A stretch of 64,000 nucleotides of DNA from CAVPFA01 sp963703655 (GTDB lineage: Bacteria; Actinomycetota; Acidimicrobiia; Acidimicrobiales; Bog-793). The notes beneath the pieces were generated by a model. The model saw only the letters and a list, made by a program, of their open reading frames with translations, searched no databases and was not told where the DNA came from. The translations under genes were made by a program, and so were the position numbers. The stretch covers positions 1-64,000 of the forward strand of contig CAVPFA010000007.1 of the NCBI GenBank assembly GCA_963703655.1, in the 5' to 3' direction. Positions 1 through 9,046 of this stretch are shown piece by piece (positions within the stretch are counted from its first letter, which is position 1; every line of letters begins with the position of its first letter).

Positions 1-248
1 GCGCGCTCATCTATGTGTCGCTGGCCGAGCACTACATCCGGGTCGTTCCGGCCGAGGATGCGGCGCGTCTCGTCTCCCACGAACAATGGCAAGTCGCCGT
101 CAATGAGGCGCTCGGACCTCTCGCCGCCGGGGCGACCGAAGCTGCGTTAACCGGACTCGCTGCGCGCTGTAGCGACATTCTCGCTGCGCCGTTCCCGCCG
201 GGGGCGCCAGCGGATCCGGCGCGGCAACGGTTTCACATTATCGTTTGA
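1..248 (+). CDS. TPM-domain protein, C-terminal fragment (runs in from left edge)
   Basis: The reading frame is open from base 3 and ends at 248. It begins ALIYVSLAEHYIRVV and contains the stretch SHEQWQVAVNEAL. This resembles the end of the TPM (TLP18.3/Psb32) domain in alphaproteobacterial membrane proteins, where a hydrophobic strand is followed by an HEQW-type helix and a short PPG-containing tail. The internal GTG at 15 is not a true start, because the frame is open and conserved upstream of it. Function in this family is poorly defined; the protein is usually envelope-associated. Only the last 80 or so residues are present, so the assignment rests on the tail alone. Confidence 0.6.
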   Translation, partial: ALIYVSLAEHYIRVVPAEDAARLVSHEQWQVAVNEALGPLAAGATEAALTGLAARCSDILAAPFPPGAPADPARQRFHIIV

Positions 249-386
249 GCGCTTCGTCCAAAGGAGCGCAAAACCGGCGGGCTTCTTTCTCGCCAAGGAT
301 TGTCAGGGCCGAGGCCGCAATCGCTTGAGGTTGCAGCCGTTTTCCACTAGGAAAGAGCTGGTTCGGGACATCGCGGGGAACCAATC

Positions 387-1883
387 ATGCCATCTGGCCG
401 ATCCTTGATCGGACGGCGCGCCCTATTCGGCTTCGCCGTCACGTTGGCGCTAGGCGCCGCTTCAGCGCAGGCGACGCCCTACCTCGTCGTCGACGCGGAC
501 AGCGACCAGATCCTGATGCAGAACGAAGCAACGGCTCCCTGGTATCCCGCGTCGCTCACCAAGCTCATGACGGTCTACGTCGCCTTGGATGCGGTGCGAA
601 ATGGCAAACTTACGCTCGACACGCCGCTCATCATGTCGGCGCGTGCGGCAAGGATGCCGCCGTCAAAAATGGGGTTCCGGCCCGGCACCGAAGTGATTCT
701 CGACAATGCGCTCAAGATGCTGATGGTCAAATCGCCCAATGACGTGGCGGTGATGGTCGCTGAGGGCGTTTCGGGCTCGGTCGAAGCCTTCGCCGACGAC
801 ATGAACGCCGACGCGCAGCGCCTCGGCATGCGTGAATCGCATTTCGTCAATCCCAACGGCTTGCACAATCCGGATCATGTGTCCTCGGCCCGCGACATGG
901 CGATCGTCGCCCGGGCGCTCTTGCGCGAGTTTCCGGACCACGCCGATCTCTTCAGCATCGGCGCGCTTCAACTCGGCAGACAGTACATACCCAATCATAA
1001 CGGCCTGCTCGGTCGCTATCCCGGCGCGGACGGGATGAAGACGGGCTTCACCTGTCCGGCGGGCTTCAACGTGGTGGCGAGCGCCAACCACTCCGGACGG
1101 CGGTTGATCGTGGTCGTGCTCGGCGCGCCGACGGCAAAGACGCGCAACCAGGAAGCCGGCGGACCTGTTCGACCGTGGCTTCGCCATGGGCGGCGGGAGC
1201 GGCTCGCTGAAATCGCTGCCGTCTGGCTCAGGAAGCGCACCCGATATGCGCGCGGACGTCTGCCTTCATCGCAACGCGGCGCTCCTCGCCGCCGCCGAGG
1301 AGGGCGGCATTCCTGACCAGGCTCAGGCAGCAGCGGGATCGAGCGGGAGCCGTGGAATGCTCCCGACCCCCTTGGCCGCGCTCTTCGCGCCGGTCGCCCG
1401 ACACTGTGCTTCCGGACGGGAGGATCCGCTTCGATCCGGTGCCGGTCTACATCGGTCCCGCGCCAGGCTGGAAGGGGCCGGCGCTGGGCGCTCGCCCGAC
1501 GACAACCGAAACTGCGGTCGCGCCAGGGGCCAAGACCATTTCCGCTGAAAATGCGTCCACGGTCGCGACCACTTCCGAGGGAGACGCAAGCGCGCCGGTC
1601 CAATCTTCATCCAGATCCAAGCTCAAGCTTGCGCGGCATGCCGAAAAAAGGATGGCGGCGCACAAGCCGGTCAAGAGCCTGGCGCCAGGCGGCGCCGAAG
1701 ACCATTTCCGCTGAAAATGCGTCCACAGTCGCGACTACGCCGGAGGGAGACGCAAGCACCCCCGTCCAATCTTCATCCAGATCCAAGCTCAAGCTTGCGC
1801 GGCATCCCGAAAAAAGGATGGCGCACAAGCCGGTCAAGAGCGCGACCGAAAAATTGGAGAAGAAGGATGTATCTACCGATTGA
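387..1883 (+). CDS. D-alanyl-D-alanine carboxypeptidase (penicillin-binding protein, S11 family), frameshifted
   Basis: This is a periplasmic serine peptidase that trims the terminal D-Ala of peptidoglycan stem peptides. The N-terminus is a signal peptide (GRRALFGFAVTLALGAASAQA). The three catalytic motifs are visible: SLTK at residues 56-59, SPN at 116-118 and KTG at 218-220. After about base 1,150 the frame must shift: the expected DLFDRGFAMGGG is read in the next frame from 1,170, and VPVYIGPAPGWKGPAL in a third frame near 1,445. A last shift near 1,690 leads to the stop at 1883. The C-terminal tail is basic and carries a duplicated block (1522-1841). Motifs and order are intact, so the shifts look like sequence error, though decay cannot be excluded. 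The neighbouring terminator at 2142 is in the right place to end it. Confidence 0.82.
1522..1841 (+). repeat. Tandem duplication of about 163-166 bp in the carboxypeptidase tail
   Basis: Two near-identical copies lie head to tail: about 1522-1683 and 1684-1841, beginning with GCCAGG and running to CAAGCCGGTCAAGAGC. They encode the block KTISAENASTVATT, then a Ser-rich segment (QSSSRSKLKLARH) and HKPVKS. Differences are a few substitutions and one missing GCG codon in copy 2. The repeat lengthens the low-complexity basic tail after the catalytic domain. Confidence 0.85.
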
Positions 1884-2141
1884 ATCTGAGATCGCGAAGC
1901 TGCTGATCAAGCTTTCAACTATTTGTGATCATACTTGTTTGTTTGGACTATCAATTGGTCGATGCAGACAAAGAATTTTTTTGCTGTATGCCTTAGTTTG
2001 GCCGGTTTATCGTCAAGCGCATGCCGCAACGGGGGGGCATTATCTACCTTGTGCCCCGTGGAATTGGTTCGCGGTTAGCTCGGTTTTCTTGCCCCCCAGC
2101 CCCCGAGCGCCAAGACGGGCCGAGTTCATTCCACGAAGGCT
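1884..2141. other. Intergenic stretch downstream of the carboxypeptidase
   Basis: I find no convincing gene here. The stretch is locally AT-rich around 1,905-1,990, unlike its flanks, and ends at the hairpin of the terminator at 2142. Confidence 0.5.
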
Positions 2142-2183
2142 AGCGGATCGGCGGGCCCCCTCCTAGCCGATCCGCTCTTTTTT
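2142..2183 (+). terminator. Rho-independent terminator
   Basis: A perfect 10-bp stem, AGCGGATCGG (2142-2151) pairing with CCGATCCGCT (2167-2176), closes a 15-base loop and is followed by a run of seven T (2177-2183 region). The T-run lies on the plus side, so it ends plus-strand transcription from the carboxypeptidase. It also separates that gene from the convergent nudC. Confidence 0.88.
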
Positions 2184-2207
2184 GTCCGCTCGACAAAACC
2201 GCCAATA

Positions 2208-3189
2208 TCAGTCTCCGAAACTAACCGCTTTGTAGGCCCAGCGCCTTAGCAAGTGATGCGCGATAGCCATTGGCGTCGGGGCCGTCAGGCCGTCCGGGTG
2301 GCGGCGTTCGAGGAGCGCGATCGTCTCATCGCGGCTGAACCAGCGGGCGTCCTCCAGCTCGACGCGATCGATCTCGAAGCTCCGGCTTTCCGCTTCAGCA
2401 AAGCACCCGATCATCAACGAAGCCGGGAAAGGCCATGGCTGCGAGGCGAAATACTGGACCGCCCGACAGACGACAGCGGATTCTTCGCGGATTTCGCGCC
2501 TGACCGCAGCCTCGATGGTTTCCCCAGGCTCAACGAAGCCGGCCAGCGCAGATACATGCCCTTCGGGAACCTGGGCTGGCGGCCGAGCAGGCAAGCATCC
2601 CCCTCGACTGCAAGCATGATCACGACCGGATCGGTGCGCGGGAAGTGCATCGCTTTGCAAACCGGGCAATCCCGTCTCCAGCCTGCCACTGCGACCTCAC
2701 TAGGCGCGCCGCAATTCGAGCAGAAGCGGTGGCGGGCGTGCCAGTGCATCAACGCCTTGGCCGCCGCCAGCATCGCCGTCTGGTCTTGCGGCACGAGACC
2801 GCCGATCGCGATCGATCGCAGATCAACGAGCTTGAGGTCTTCGCGGCCCGGAACGACCAAAATCCGCCGATCGAGAAAACCGTCGCTGGCGTCCGAGCGC
2901 TGTTCGACAGCCTTATCAGCCAATAGCGCGATGAAGATTGGCGCGCCGTTCGGCGCAAGCCCCAGCAGGGCTTCGACTTGCGCCCCGCCAAGCGCCTCGA
3001 TCTCGCCCATCGGCAAGAGGGATCGAGTCCGCTCTCGGCATTGCGCAAGATCGGCATGTCGCGAGCGATCAGGAGCGCGCGCGCATCCTTACGAGTTCGC
3101 AGGCGCGCAACCTCAACAGGGTCCTCGCGCCGATAGGATCCTCGATCAAACCAATCGACGACATAGCCCAGGCCTTCAAGAGTTGCCAA
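2208..3189 (-). CDS. nudC: NADH pyrophosphatase NudC, frameshifted
   Basis: This Nudix hydrolase cleaves NAD(H) to NMN(H) and AMP and removes NAD caps from RNA. The N-terminal part starts MATLEGLGYVVDWFDR. The central frame has FIALLADKAVEQRSDASDGF and the zinc ribbon RFCSNCG then DCPVCKAMHFPRTDP. The third frame carries the SALAGFVEPGET motif typical of NudC and the Nudix box G-x5-E-x7-REIREE, followed by the QPWPFPASLMIG element that NudC enzymes use for NAD specificity. Two frameshifts are needed, near 3,010 and near 2,570. The total length (about 327 residues) matches alphaproteobacterial NudC. One residue of the box is Ser-Ala where Ala/Ser-Gly is usual. Confidence 0.88.
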
Positions 3190-3267
3190 AGCTGATCTCC
3201 TTCAGCGGAGCGGAGTCGGGATTCGCGTGGACGGAAACCCAACTTGAAGCGGGGTAGGGATCGCAGC

Positions 3268-3704
3268 TCAAGGATAGCGCGCCTTGAGGCTCGATACGCG
3301 CTCCGCGTCGTAGTCGATGATGCAACGCAGGCGCGGATCGCCGCTCTTGGCGTCCATGCCCGATTCGAAACGGCGCGACGTCCTGGCATTCCGAAATCGC
3401 GCCAAGCGATCCATTGCGCCTGGGCGTCATTGAGCGAGCGGCGCCAGCGGGCCTTCTGCGAGGACAGGAGGCCTTGGCGAGCGTCGATCGATTTGATCGC
3501 CACGTCGACGACCGTAGCCAATTCCCCGTCCGCCTTGTCGGCGCCGGTTCTCAGGCATTCGCAGCTCTCGAGCGCCGATTTTAGCGGGGTCACAGGCCAC
3601 TTGCGACGGCTCGCGGCTTCCGCTCGCGCGAACGTACTGAAGGCGATCGCGGCGGCGGCAAAGACAAGGAGTTGCATGATCACCTTGATCATCTCTAAGG
3701 ACAT
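3268..3704 (-). CDS. Secreted LprI-like protein (DUF1311), frameshifted
   Basis: The protein begins MSLEMIKVIMQLLVFAAAAIAFSTFARA, of which the hydrophobic part is a signal peptide. It is a small, Cys-containing protein with the motif DAQAQWIAWRDF-EC, followed by a Cys-containing C-terminal helix ending ERVSSLKARYP. That pattern belongs to the lysozyme-inhibitor LprI N-terminal domain family, whose periplasmic role is mostly unproven. Single-base indels near 3,395 (after WRDF) and near 3,365 must be corrected to reach the stop at 3268-3270. The start could be 3704 or 3692; neither has a strong ribosome site. It sits between nudC and the aminotransferase in the same orientation. Confidence 0.62.
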
Positions 3705-3715
3705 GAAAGAGCGCG

Positions 3716-4560
3716 TCACAAGCCGGCCGCCGCGCGCGCCGGGCGGCTCAGATAATCCCCGATGCGCTCGAGCGCGCGCTCGATATTTTGCAACGAGTTG
3801 GCGTAGGAGAGTCGCAGATAACCCTCGCCGTGGACACCGAAGTCCGGTCCGCCGACCGTCGCCACGCCCGCGTCCTGCAACAGCGCCGAAGCGAGCGGCT
3901 TGGCTTTCCAGCCCGTGCGGCGAAATGTTTGGAAGGCGTAGAACGCGCCTTTCGGCGTCGCTGCACGAACCCCAGGAAGACGGTTGAGGCCGGCCGTGAC
4001 CGCCTTGCGCCGCCGATCGAACTCCGCTCGCATCGCCGCGACCGAATCCTGCGGTCCCTTGAGCGCCGCGATCCCGGCGAACTGCGCCGCCGAGTTGACG
4101 CAGGAATAAGAGTTGACCGCGAGCTTTCGCGCAATGTCGCGCCAAGCCTTTGGCCAGACGGAATAGCCGAGCCGCCATCCGGTCATCGCGTACGTCTTTG
4201 ACCAGCCGTCGAGCAGGATGAGCCGATCGCGGATTTCCGGATAGGCGAACAGCGTCTGATGCGCGAGGCCGTCATAAGTGAGCTGGCCGTAGATCTCGTC
4301 CGACAGGATCGCCGCTTTGGAAGGCGCGCGAGCCCAGCGACAAGCTTGTCGATTTCCTCTTCGGCGTGACGCCGGTCGGGTTGGCGGAGAATCGAGGATG
4401 ACGACCGCGTCTGGGCGTCATCAGCCTCAGGCCCTCCTCGGCCGAGAAGGCGGAGCCTTCGTTTCCGGCATCGGCATCGGAATTGGTCGGCGCCGCTGAA
4501 CTCGATCATCGAGCGATCGATCGGAAGCCCGGATCGGGATAGACCATGTCCCCTTTCGCC
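3716..4560 (-). CDS. PLP-dependent aminotransferase (class I/II), N-terminus missing, frameshifted
   Basis: The C-terminal half is clean: GWSKTYAMTGWRLGYSVWP holds the PLP lysine (in SKTYAMTG), then NSYSCVNSAAQFAG and GGPDFGVHGEGYLRLSYANS with the substrate-carboxylate arginine (YLRLSYA). Upstream, frames change several times: the pieces EEIDKLVAGLARLPK, SMIEFSGA and GDMVYPDPG are all recognisable and in order. They correspond to roughly residue 100 onward of an aspartate/aromatic-type aminotransferase. Nothing homologous to the first 90-100 residues follows; past 4,560 the sequence no longer resembles the family. This is the break between the two halves of the window. Substrate cannot be assigned. 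Confidence 0.75.
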
Positions 4561-5188
4561 GCCGTACACCTCGCCACAGCGACGCTTCGCACCTTCATAA
4601 TCCAACGTCGCCTTTTCATAATCCAACATCGCCTATCACCTCCGACGCGATAATACCAAGGCTGTGATTTGGGCGAAAGGAGTCTGGTCCACCCATTGTC
4701 GCAGGTCAAACTAGCCCACTACCCTGCCCGACGAAGGGATAGACCGATGGGAAGCCGACGGAGGTCCAACCGAACCACTTGGCCCATCTGCGAGAGAGGG
4801 GGCAGGTAGTTTCCCTTTTAGACTCTACGGTTCTCACCGCCCAGTCGCGAGACCCTCGATACGGGTATTCCGGTTTGGGCATCGGGGGCGGATGGATCGC
4901 GTACGTGATGAAGTCGAGGCTCTCCGGAGCTGAGGGCAAAGGGCCCACCCGCAAGGTCCTGGCCGATGAGCACCCGGCTGGCGGGAAAGGGAGCCGAAGC
5001 GACAAAGGTAGGCAGCGCCGAGCTGGGCGGTGCTGCACTCGTGAGCGGGCACCTTCATGCGCAGCCCCGACCGGTTAGCAGGACAGTGCGTAGGTGTATT
5101 CGCCTGCTGACGCGACGCTCCAGCACGAACCACCAGACGGAGCGAGCCTCGGCTCACGGCTAGAGCTCTGACGCCATACGCTGATGGA
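4561..5188. other. Junction region without a recognisable gene
   Basis: The missing N-terminus of the aminotransferase should lie here but does not. ORFs on both strands overlap each other and none shows a family motif. The change from alphaproteobacterial to actinobacterial gene content happens in this interval, and the 19-bp repeat pair at 4595-4634 lies at its left edge. Confidence 0.6.
4595..4634. repeat. Short direct repeat at the junction
   Basis: Two 19-base copies, 4595-4613 and 4616-4634, start TCATAATCCAAC and differ at one base. They lie where the aminotransferase homology ends. Such a doublet could be a chimera artefact, a polymerase slippage product or part of a true recombination scar. 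Confidence 0.7.
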
Positions 5189-5743
5189 TTGAGGCGTCCG
5201 CGCGAGGAGACCCCAGGGGCGGTGGTGAAGAAGCCACAGAAGTGGAAGAGGAACCAGGTCTTTGAGGCCATCAAAGCAGCCGGGCTGAATCCGGCCGAGT
5301 TCGATTGGGACGATAGCGCCGACGACATCTGCCTTCGTCACAGATGGTCCGGGGCCTACTTCTTCTTCGGGGGTGCTCCCGGCCGCTATATCGCTCGTTA
5401 CGAAACTGGGGACCAGCCGGTCGCGGAGGTGCCGAAATCCACGTGGGAGGCGTTGATGTCCAGCGTTGGCCTATGGCTTTCGGATATCAAGCACGACACG
5501 GAGACGCCAGACCTGTGGGCTGAGCTAGAGCGAGAGACCGAACTGCTGGGAGGCGCTTGGGGAGACACCATTGAGAACGCGCCGTTCACTCCCGATGAGC
5601 GAGCTGACGTTGCTCGGCAACTTCAGGAACTCAGAGAGTACGTGAAGGACGCTTACTCCCCCTCGGAACGGCAGCTGTCAGACCTGGACTCAAAGATTGA
5701 CTACCTCGTTGACGCCACCGATCGCCTCGGTCGAAAGGACTGA
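5189..5743 (+). CDS. Hypothetical acidic protein, about 170-184 residues
   Basis: I do not recognise this family. The protein is soluble and acidic, with an aromatic central part (SGAYFFFGGAPGRYIARYETGD), a Trp-rich segment (STWEALMSSVGLWLSD) and a helical, probably coiled C-terminus (DERADVARQLQELREYVKDA ... KIDYLVDATDRL). The open frame begins at TTG 5189, but the GTG pair at 5222/5225 (VVKKPQKWKRNQV) follows a GAGGAG sequence and is the more likely start. It is the first gene right of the junction. Proteins with this kind of layout occur near restriction loci, but that is context only. Confidence 0.55.
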   Translation: MRRPREETPGAVVKKPQKWKRNQVFEAIKAAGLNPAEFDWDDSADDICLRHRWSGAYFFFGGAPGRYIARYETGDQPVAEVPKSTWEALMSSVGLWLSDIKHDTETPDLWAELERETELLGGAWGDTIENAPFTPDERADVARQLQELREYVKDAYSPSERQLSDLDSKIDYLVDATDRLGRKD

Positions 5744-6106
5744 CTCGTCGTGTTCATCGGGACGATGGCCGGATTCGTCCTTGGGGCTGTACTGCCACCG
5801 GGTGCTGCTCACTACATGTCCTCGCGTTCCTGAACGGCGTCTCTCATTGGCTTGGTCACGGCTTTCGGGGGTTGGGCAGCGGCTAATCAGGTGGGATCCC
5901 TGATCGCGTCCTCCCAGCTCAACGGTGGTGTGTAGGGGGACACCTCGTCTCCGCGGTTCCTCTACCAGGATGTTCGGGAAGGACCCGCCGAAGTCGGGTC
6001 TGACCTGCCCCGACGCGTCGCCGATCACGGTGAACAGCCCCTGGACCTAGGCGGCCATGGTGGACCTGCCTCGTCACCGCTAATTGCGCTTCGGTCGGCG
6101 GGTTGC
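5744..6106. other. Spacer with a possible 27-codon membrane peptide
   Basis: A GTG at 5750, seven bases after the previous stop, opens a 27-codon frame to 5833 encoding FIGTMAGFVLGAVLPPGAAH, a single hydrophobic helix. It may be a tiny membrane protein or the start of a longer gene broken by an indel, since the next stretch (LNGVSHWLGHGFRGLG) also reads as membrane-like in another frame. The remainder to 6,106 shows no clear gene. Confidence 0.3.
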
Positions 6107-7108
6107 ATGGGGCGCGTTCCACGTCGCCACGTTCGGCATCTTCCTCGTCATCGCGGACGGATGGCGACAGATGCGCCGGGCGATCGCCCGCCTCTAACAG
6201 ATGTCAGGGCAAAAGTAACCTCATGGCGTGTCTTCGCCCACCCTAAGCAAGGTCCCGACTTGAGCGATAGCGACTTGTTCCAAAGCGCTCTGATGAAAAC
6301 CGTCTGGGCAACAGCGCACTCCCACGCGTTCGAGGCCGAGATCGATGCCGCACTCGAAGAGGCCCACCTCGATCCCCCCTTCACGACCCGCCAGGAGTAT
6401 CACCCGGAGTTCCGCGGCTTCTCCGTCAAAATCGACACGATCCGTGTGGTACCAGCACGATGGGGGCTTCAGCTCGGAGACATTGCTAACGCCTTCCACA
6501 GCGCTTTGGACAATCTCGCGTGGGCGTTGGTCACGCGAGGAAAGACTCCGCCGAGCATGCTCACAGATACCCAGCAAAGGTCCGTTTACTTCCCGATTTG
6601 CTCCTCCAACGTCGCTTTCAACAAGGCGATCAAAACGAAATTACCCGGTGTTCGGAGGGGGGACATCGCCAAGGTGAGAAAAGCTCAGCCGTACGCACGA
6701 GGGAAAACGAAGGTATCTCGGCACTGCTTTACGACCCTGCAAGAGCTTTCCAACGCTGATAAGCACAGAACGATCCAACCCGTCTGGCTGAGACCCGAAG
6801 GAAATTGGCACGAGGTCTTGGAGTCGCGGGACTGCATCGTTCGCAGAATCCGAGACATGAAGCCGAAGACGTTGAAGATTGATACGGAGATCGCACGTGT
6901 GTATGCCAAGAAGACCGGACCCGATCCGGATATCCACCTGCAGGGTTATGTCGCCACGGGCGTAGCTCTCCCTAATGGAGACTGGTTACCGAACTTCCTG
7001 AAGCCCATGAGAGAGTTCACCATCCAAACCATGCTTCAGTTCGCGGAGCCAACGTTCGAGTTCGGAGACATCTTGAACCCAGGAGATTTTTCCGGATTGG
7101 CGGGTTGA
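6107..7108 (+). CDS. Hypothetical protein with ALDNLAW and DKHR motifs
   Basis: The protein is 333 residues if the first ATG is used; an internal start at MATDAPGDRPP (6161) is equally plausible because the first 18 residues are only basic. Two motifs stand out: FHSALDNLAWALV around residue 130 and, about 80 residues later, LSNADKHRTIQPVW. The pattern of an R/HSALDxLxW helix followed by a DKHR helix is common in uncharacterised actinobacterial proteins and somewhat resembles HEPN-type helical bundles; that similarity is my inference. No membrane segment is visible. It lies directly before the hsd operon on the same strand, which fits an accessory or defence gene. Confidence 0.6.
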   Translation: MGRVPRRHVRHLPRHRGRMATDAPGDRPPLTDVRAKVTSWRVFAHPKQGPDLSDSDLFQSALMKTVWATAHSHAFEAEIDAALEEAHLDPPFTTRQEYHPEFRGFSVKIDTIRVVPARWGLQLGDIANAFHSALDNLAWALVTRGKTPPSMLTDTQQRSVYFPICSSNVAFNKAIKTKLPGVRRGDIAKVRKAQPYARGKTKVSRHCFTTLQELSNADKHRTIQPVWLRPEGNWHEVLESRDCIVRRIRDMKPKTLKIDTEIARVYAKKTGPDPDIHLQGYVATGVALPNGDWLPNFLKPMREFTIQTMLQFAEPTFEFGDILNPGDFSGLAG

Positions 7109-7301
7109 CGAGTCCATCCAGGTCGGTGACCCAATGTTTTGGTGCCCCGACGAGGCGCGGTTGGTGGCTGAGGACATCGCATGACCTACACCTTGTTTCG
7201 TGCGGTCTGGGATGGACTGGACCATGAGGGAAAGAGGGACCCCCCGTGAACCGTCTTGTCGCTCCGCTCCTCGGAGCACTCGTGCTCACAGCCAGGGCCG
7301 G

Positions 7302-7528
7302 GTGACGGTGGGGTTCTCGGGCGGCGAACCGATGCTCACGCCCGACACCTTGGTCCCGTGCGACGGGTGGCCAGCCTGTGGGGTCCAGGTACCCACTTAG
7401 TAGGCTGGCCTGCGAACCGCACCTGGCGGTGCACTGACTGCGGCGAGCCTTCGCTGTGCGGCGTTCTGCTATACGAGTGCGCGGGCACTCAGCACTGGAG
7501 GCGGCGCAACTCGCTCCCTGGTGCGTAG
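7302..7528 (+). CDS. Possible small zinc-ribbon protein, frameshifted
   Basis: The frame from GTG 7302 (or ATG 7332, MLTPDTLVP) gives CDGWPAC, then a shift near 7,395 gives WRCTDCGEPSLCGVLLYEC before the stop at 7528. Joined, the pieces have two CxxC-like pairs about 20 residues apart, as in a zinc ribbon. It ends 39 bases before hsdM. Both the shift and the existence of the gene are uncertain; it may be a remnant. Confidence 0.3.
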
Positions 7529-7567
7529 CATTGCCCCGACGAACCCAGCAAAGGAGATCACCCGTCG

Positions 7568-9046
7568 ATGTTGACGCAACAGGACTTGGAATCTCGACTA
7601 TGGGCGGCAGCCAACAGCCTGCGGGGGCCTGTCGATCCTGCGGACTTCAAGAGTTTCGTCTTTCCTCTGCTGTTCTTCAAGTGGGTATCAGACACTTGGG
7701 ACCTTGATCACGCTGCTGCGACTGCTGACTATGGCGAGAACATCCCGCCCGAGGTCGAGGCCGACTACCACCGGTTCAGCGTCCCCGAGGGCTGCCACTG
7801 GGCGGATCTTCAGAAGGTGTCTACCAACGTCGGCGTCGCATTGCAGAACATCCTCGACCGATTGACTGAAGCCAACCCCGCCACTCTCGCAGGCATCTTC
7901 GGCGACGTGGCCTGGGGGAACAAGGAGCGCCTCCCTGAACCATCCCTGCTGAACCTCATCGACGCCTTCGACCGGTTGACACTCAACCGTGACGAAGTGC
8001 CGAACGACATGCTTGGAGCCGCTTACGAGTACCTGCTTCGGCAGTTCGCCGACGAATCAGGTAAGAAGGCTGGGGAGTTCTTCACCCCCCGCGCTGTCGT
8101 CCGTCTGCTCATCCGCATCCTCAGCCCACAGAATGGAGACGCCATCTACGACCCGGCGTGTGGTTCAGGCGGGATGCTCGTGGAGACCATCAACGAGGTA
8201 CGCGAGGGCGGGGGTGATACACGAACGCTGCGCCTATACGGCCAGGAGGTCAACCTCACAACTGCGGCTATCGCCCGGATGAATCTCTTCCTCCACGACT
8301 TGGAGGACTTCCGCATCGTCCGGGGTGACGCGCTTCGGGACCCGAGATTTCTAGAACGCTCGGGCCTCCGACGATTCGACGTGGTCGTCGCGAATCCTCC
8401 CTTCTCCCTCAAGAACTGGGGGGCCGACACTTGGACGAACGACCCATACGGTCGGGCATTCTGCGGCGTACCGCCTGCTTCGTCAGCAGACTTCGCCTGG
8501 GTGCAGCACATGGTGGCTTCGATGAAACGCGACACCGGGCGACTAGGCGTCGTCATGCCTCACGGCGTTCTCTTTCGGGGTGGCGTAGAGAAGACGATCC
8601 GACAGTGCCTCATTGAACAGGACAAGCTGGAGGCCGTCATCGGGCTGCCGCCCAACCTCTTCTACTCCACCACCATTCCGGCGTGCCTGCTCATCTTTCA
8701 AGCTGCGAAGGAGGAGGCTCGAAAGGGGCGGGTTCTCATTGTGGATGGATCAGCCTTCTTTGAGAAGGGGAAGAAACAAAATCAGTTAAGACCGATCGAT
8801 ATTGAGGCTCTGGCGGGAGCATATATGTCGGCTGAGGTAGATGGGGCAGTGCCCACTCGACTAATTGATCACGCGGAGATCAAGGAGAATGGGTGGGACC
8901 TCACCATAGTGCGCTACCTCAAGACACCAACCGCCAGGACTATGACCGTGCAGGAAGCTCTTGAGCGCTTGTCCAGAGCACAGGCCGTGCTGCTGGAAGC
9001 AGAGGCGCGGTTCGTTGAACGACTCAAGGCAGCAGGATATGCCTGA
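7568..9046 (+). CDS. hsdM: Type I restriction-modification methyltransferase subunit HsdM
   Basis: The modification subunit methylates adenine in the recognition sequence and forms the M2S core of the complex. The N-terminal HsdM_N helices (QQDLESRLWAAANSLRG ... FPLLFFKWVSD) are followed by the N6-Mtase domain with the AdoMet motif DPACGSGGM near residue 195 and the catalytic NPPF at about 275-278. At 492 residues it is a normal length and has no frameshift. AAGGAG at 7551-7556 is 11 bases before the ATG. Its stop overlaps the start of hsdS by 8 bases, showing a coupled operon hsdM-hsdS-hsdR. Confidence 0.95.
   Translation: MLTQQDLESRLWAAANSLRGPVDPADFKSFVFPLLFFKWVSDTWDLDHAAATADYGENIPPEVEADYHRFSVPEGCHWADLQKVSTNVGVALQNILDRLTEANPATLAGIFGDVAWGNKERLPEPSLLNLIDAFDRLTLNRDEVPNDMLGAAYEYLLRQFADESGKKAGEFFTPRAVVRLLIRILSPQNGDAIYDPACGSGGMLVETINEVREGGGDTRTLRLYGQEVNLTTAAIARMNLFLHDLEDFRIVRGDALRDPRFLERSGLRRFDVVVANPPFSLKNWGADTWTNDPYGRAFCGVPPASSADFAWVQHMVASMKRDTGRLGVVMPHGVLFRGGVEKTIRQCLIEQDKLEAVIGLPPNLFYSTTIPACLLIFQAAKEEARKGRVLIVDGSAFFEKGKKQNQLRPIDIEALAGAYMSAEVDGAVPTRLIDHAEIKENGWDLTIVRYLKTPTARTMTVQEALERLSRAQAVLLEAEARFVERLKAAGYA

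Noticed and set aside
2253..3257. 334-codon ORF on the plus strand
   Set aside because: It is antisense to nudC, whose zinc ribbon and Nudix box are certain, and has no family features of its own.
3069..4178. 369-codon ORF on the minus strand
   Set aside because: It joins three unrelated pieces (aminotransferase phase, the LprI-like protein and part of nudC) that are real in different frames.
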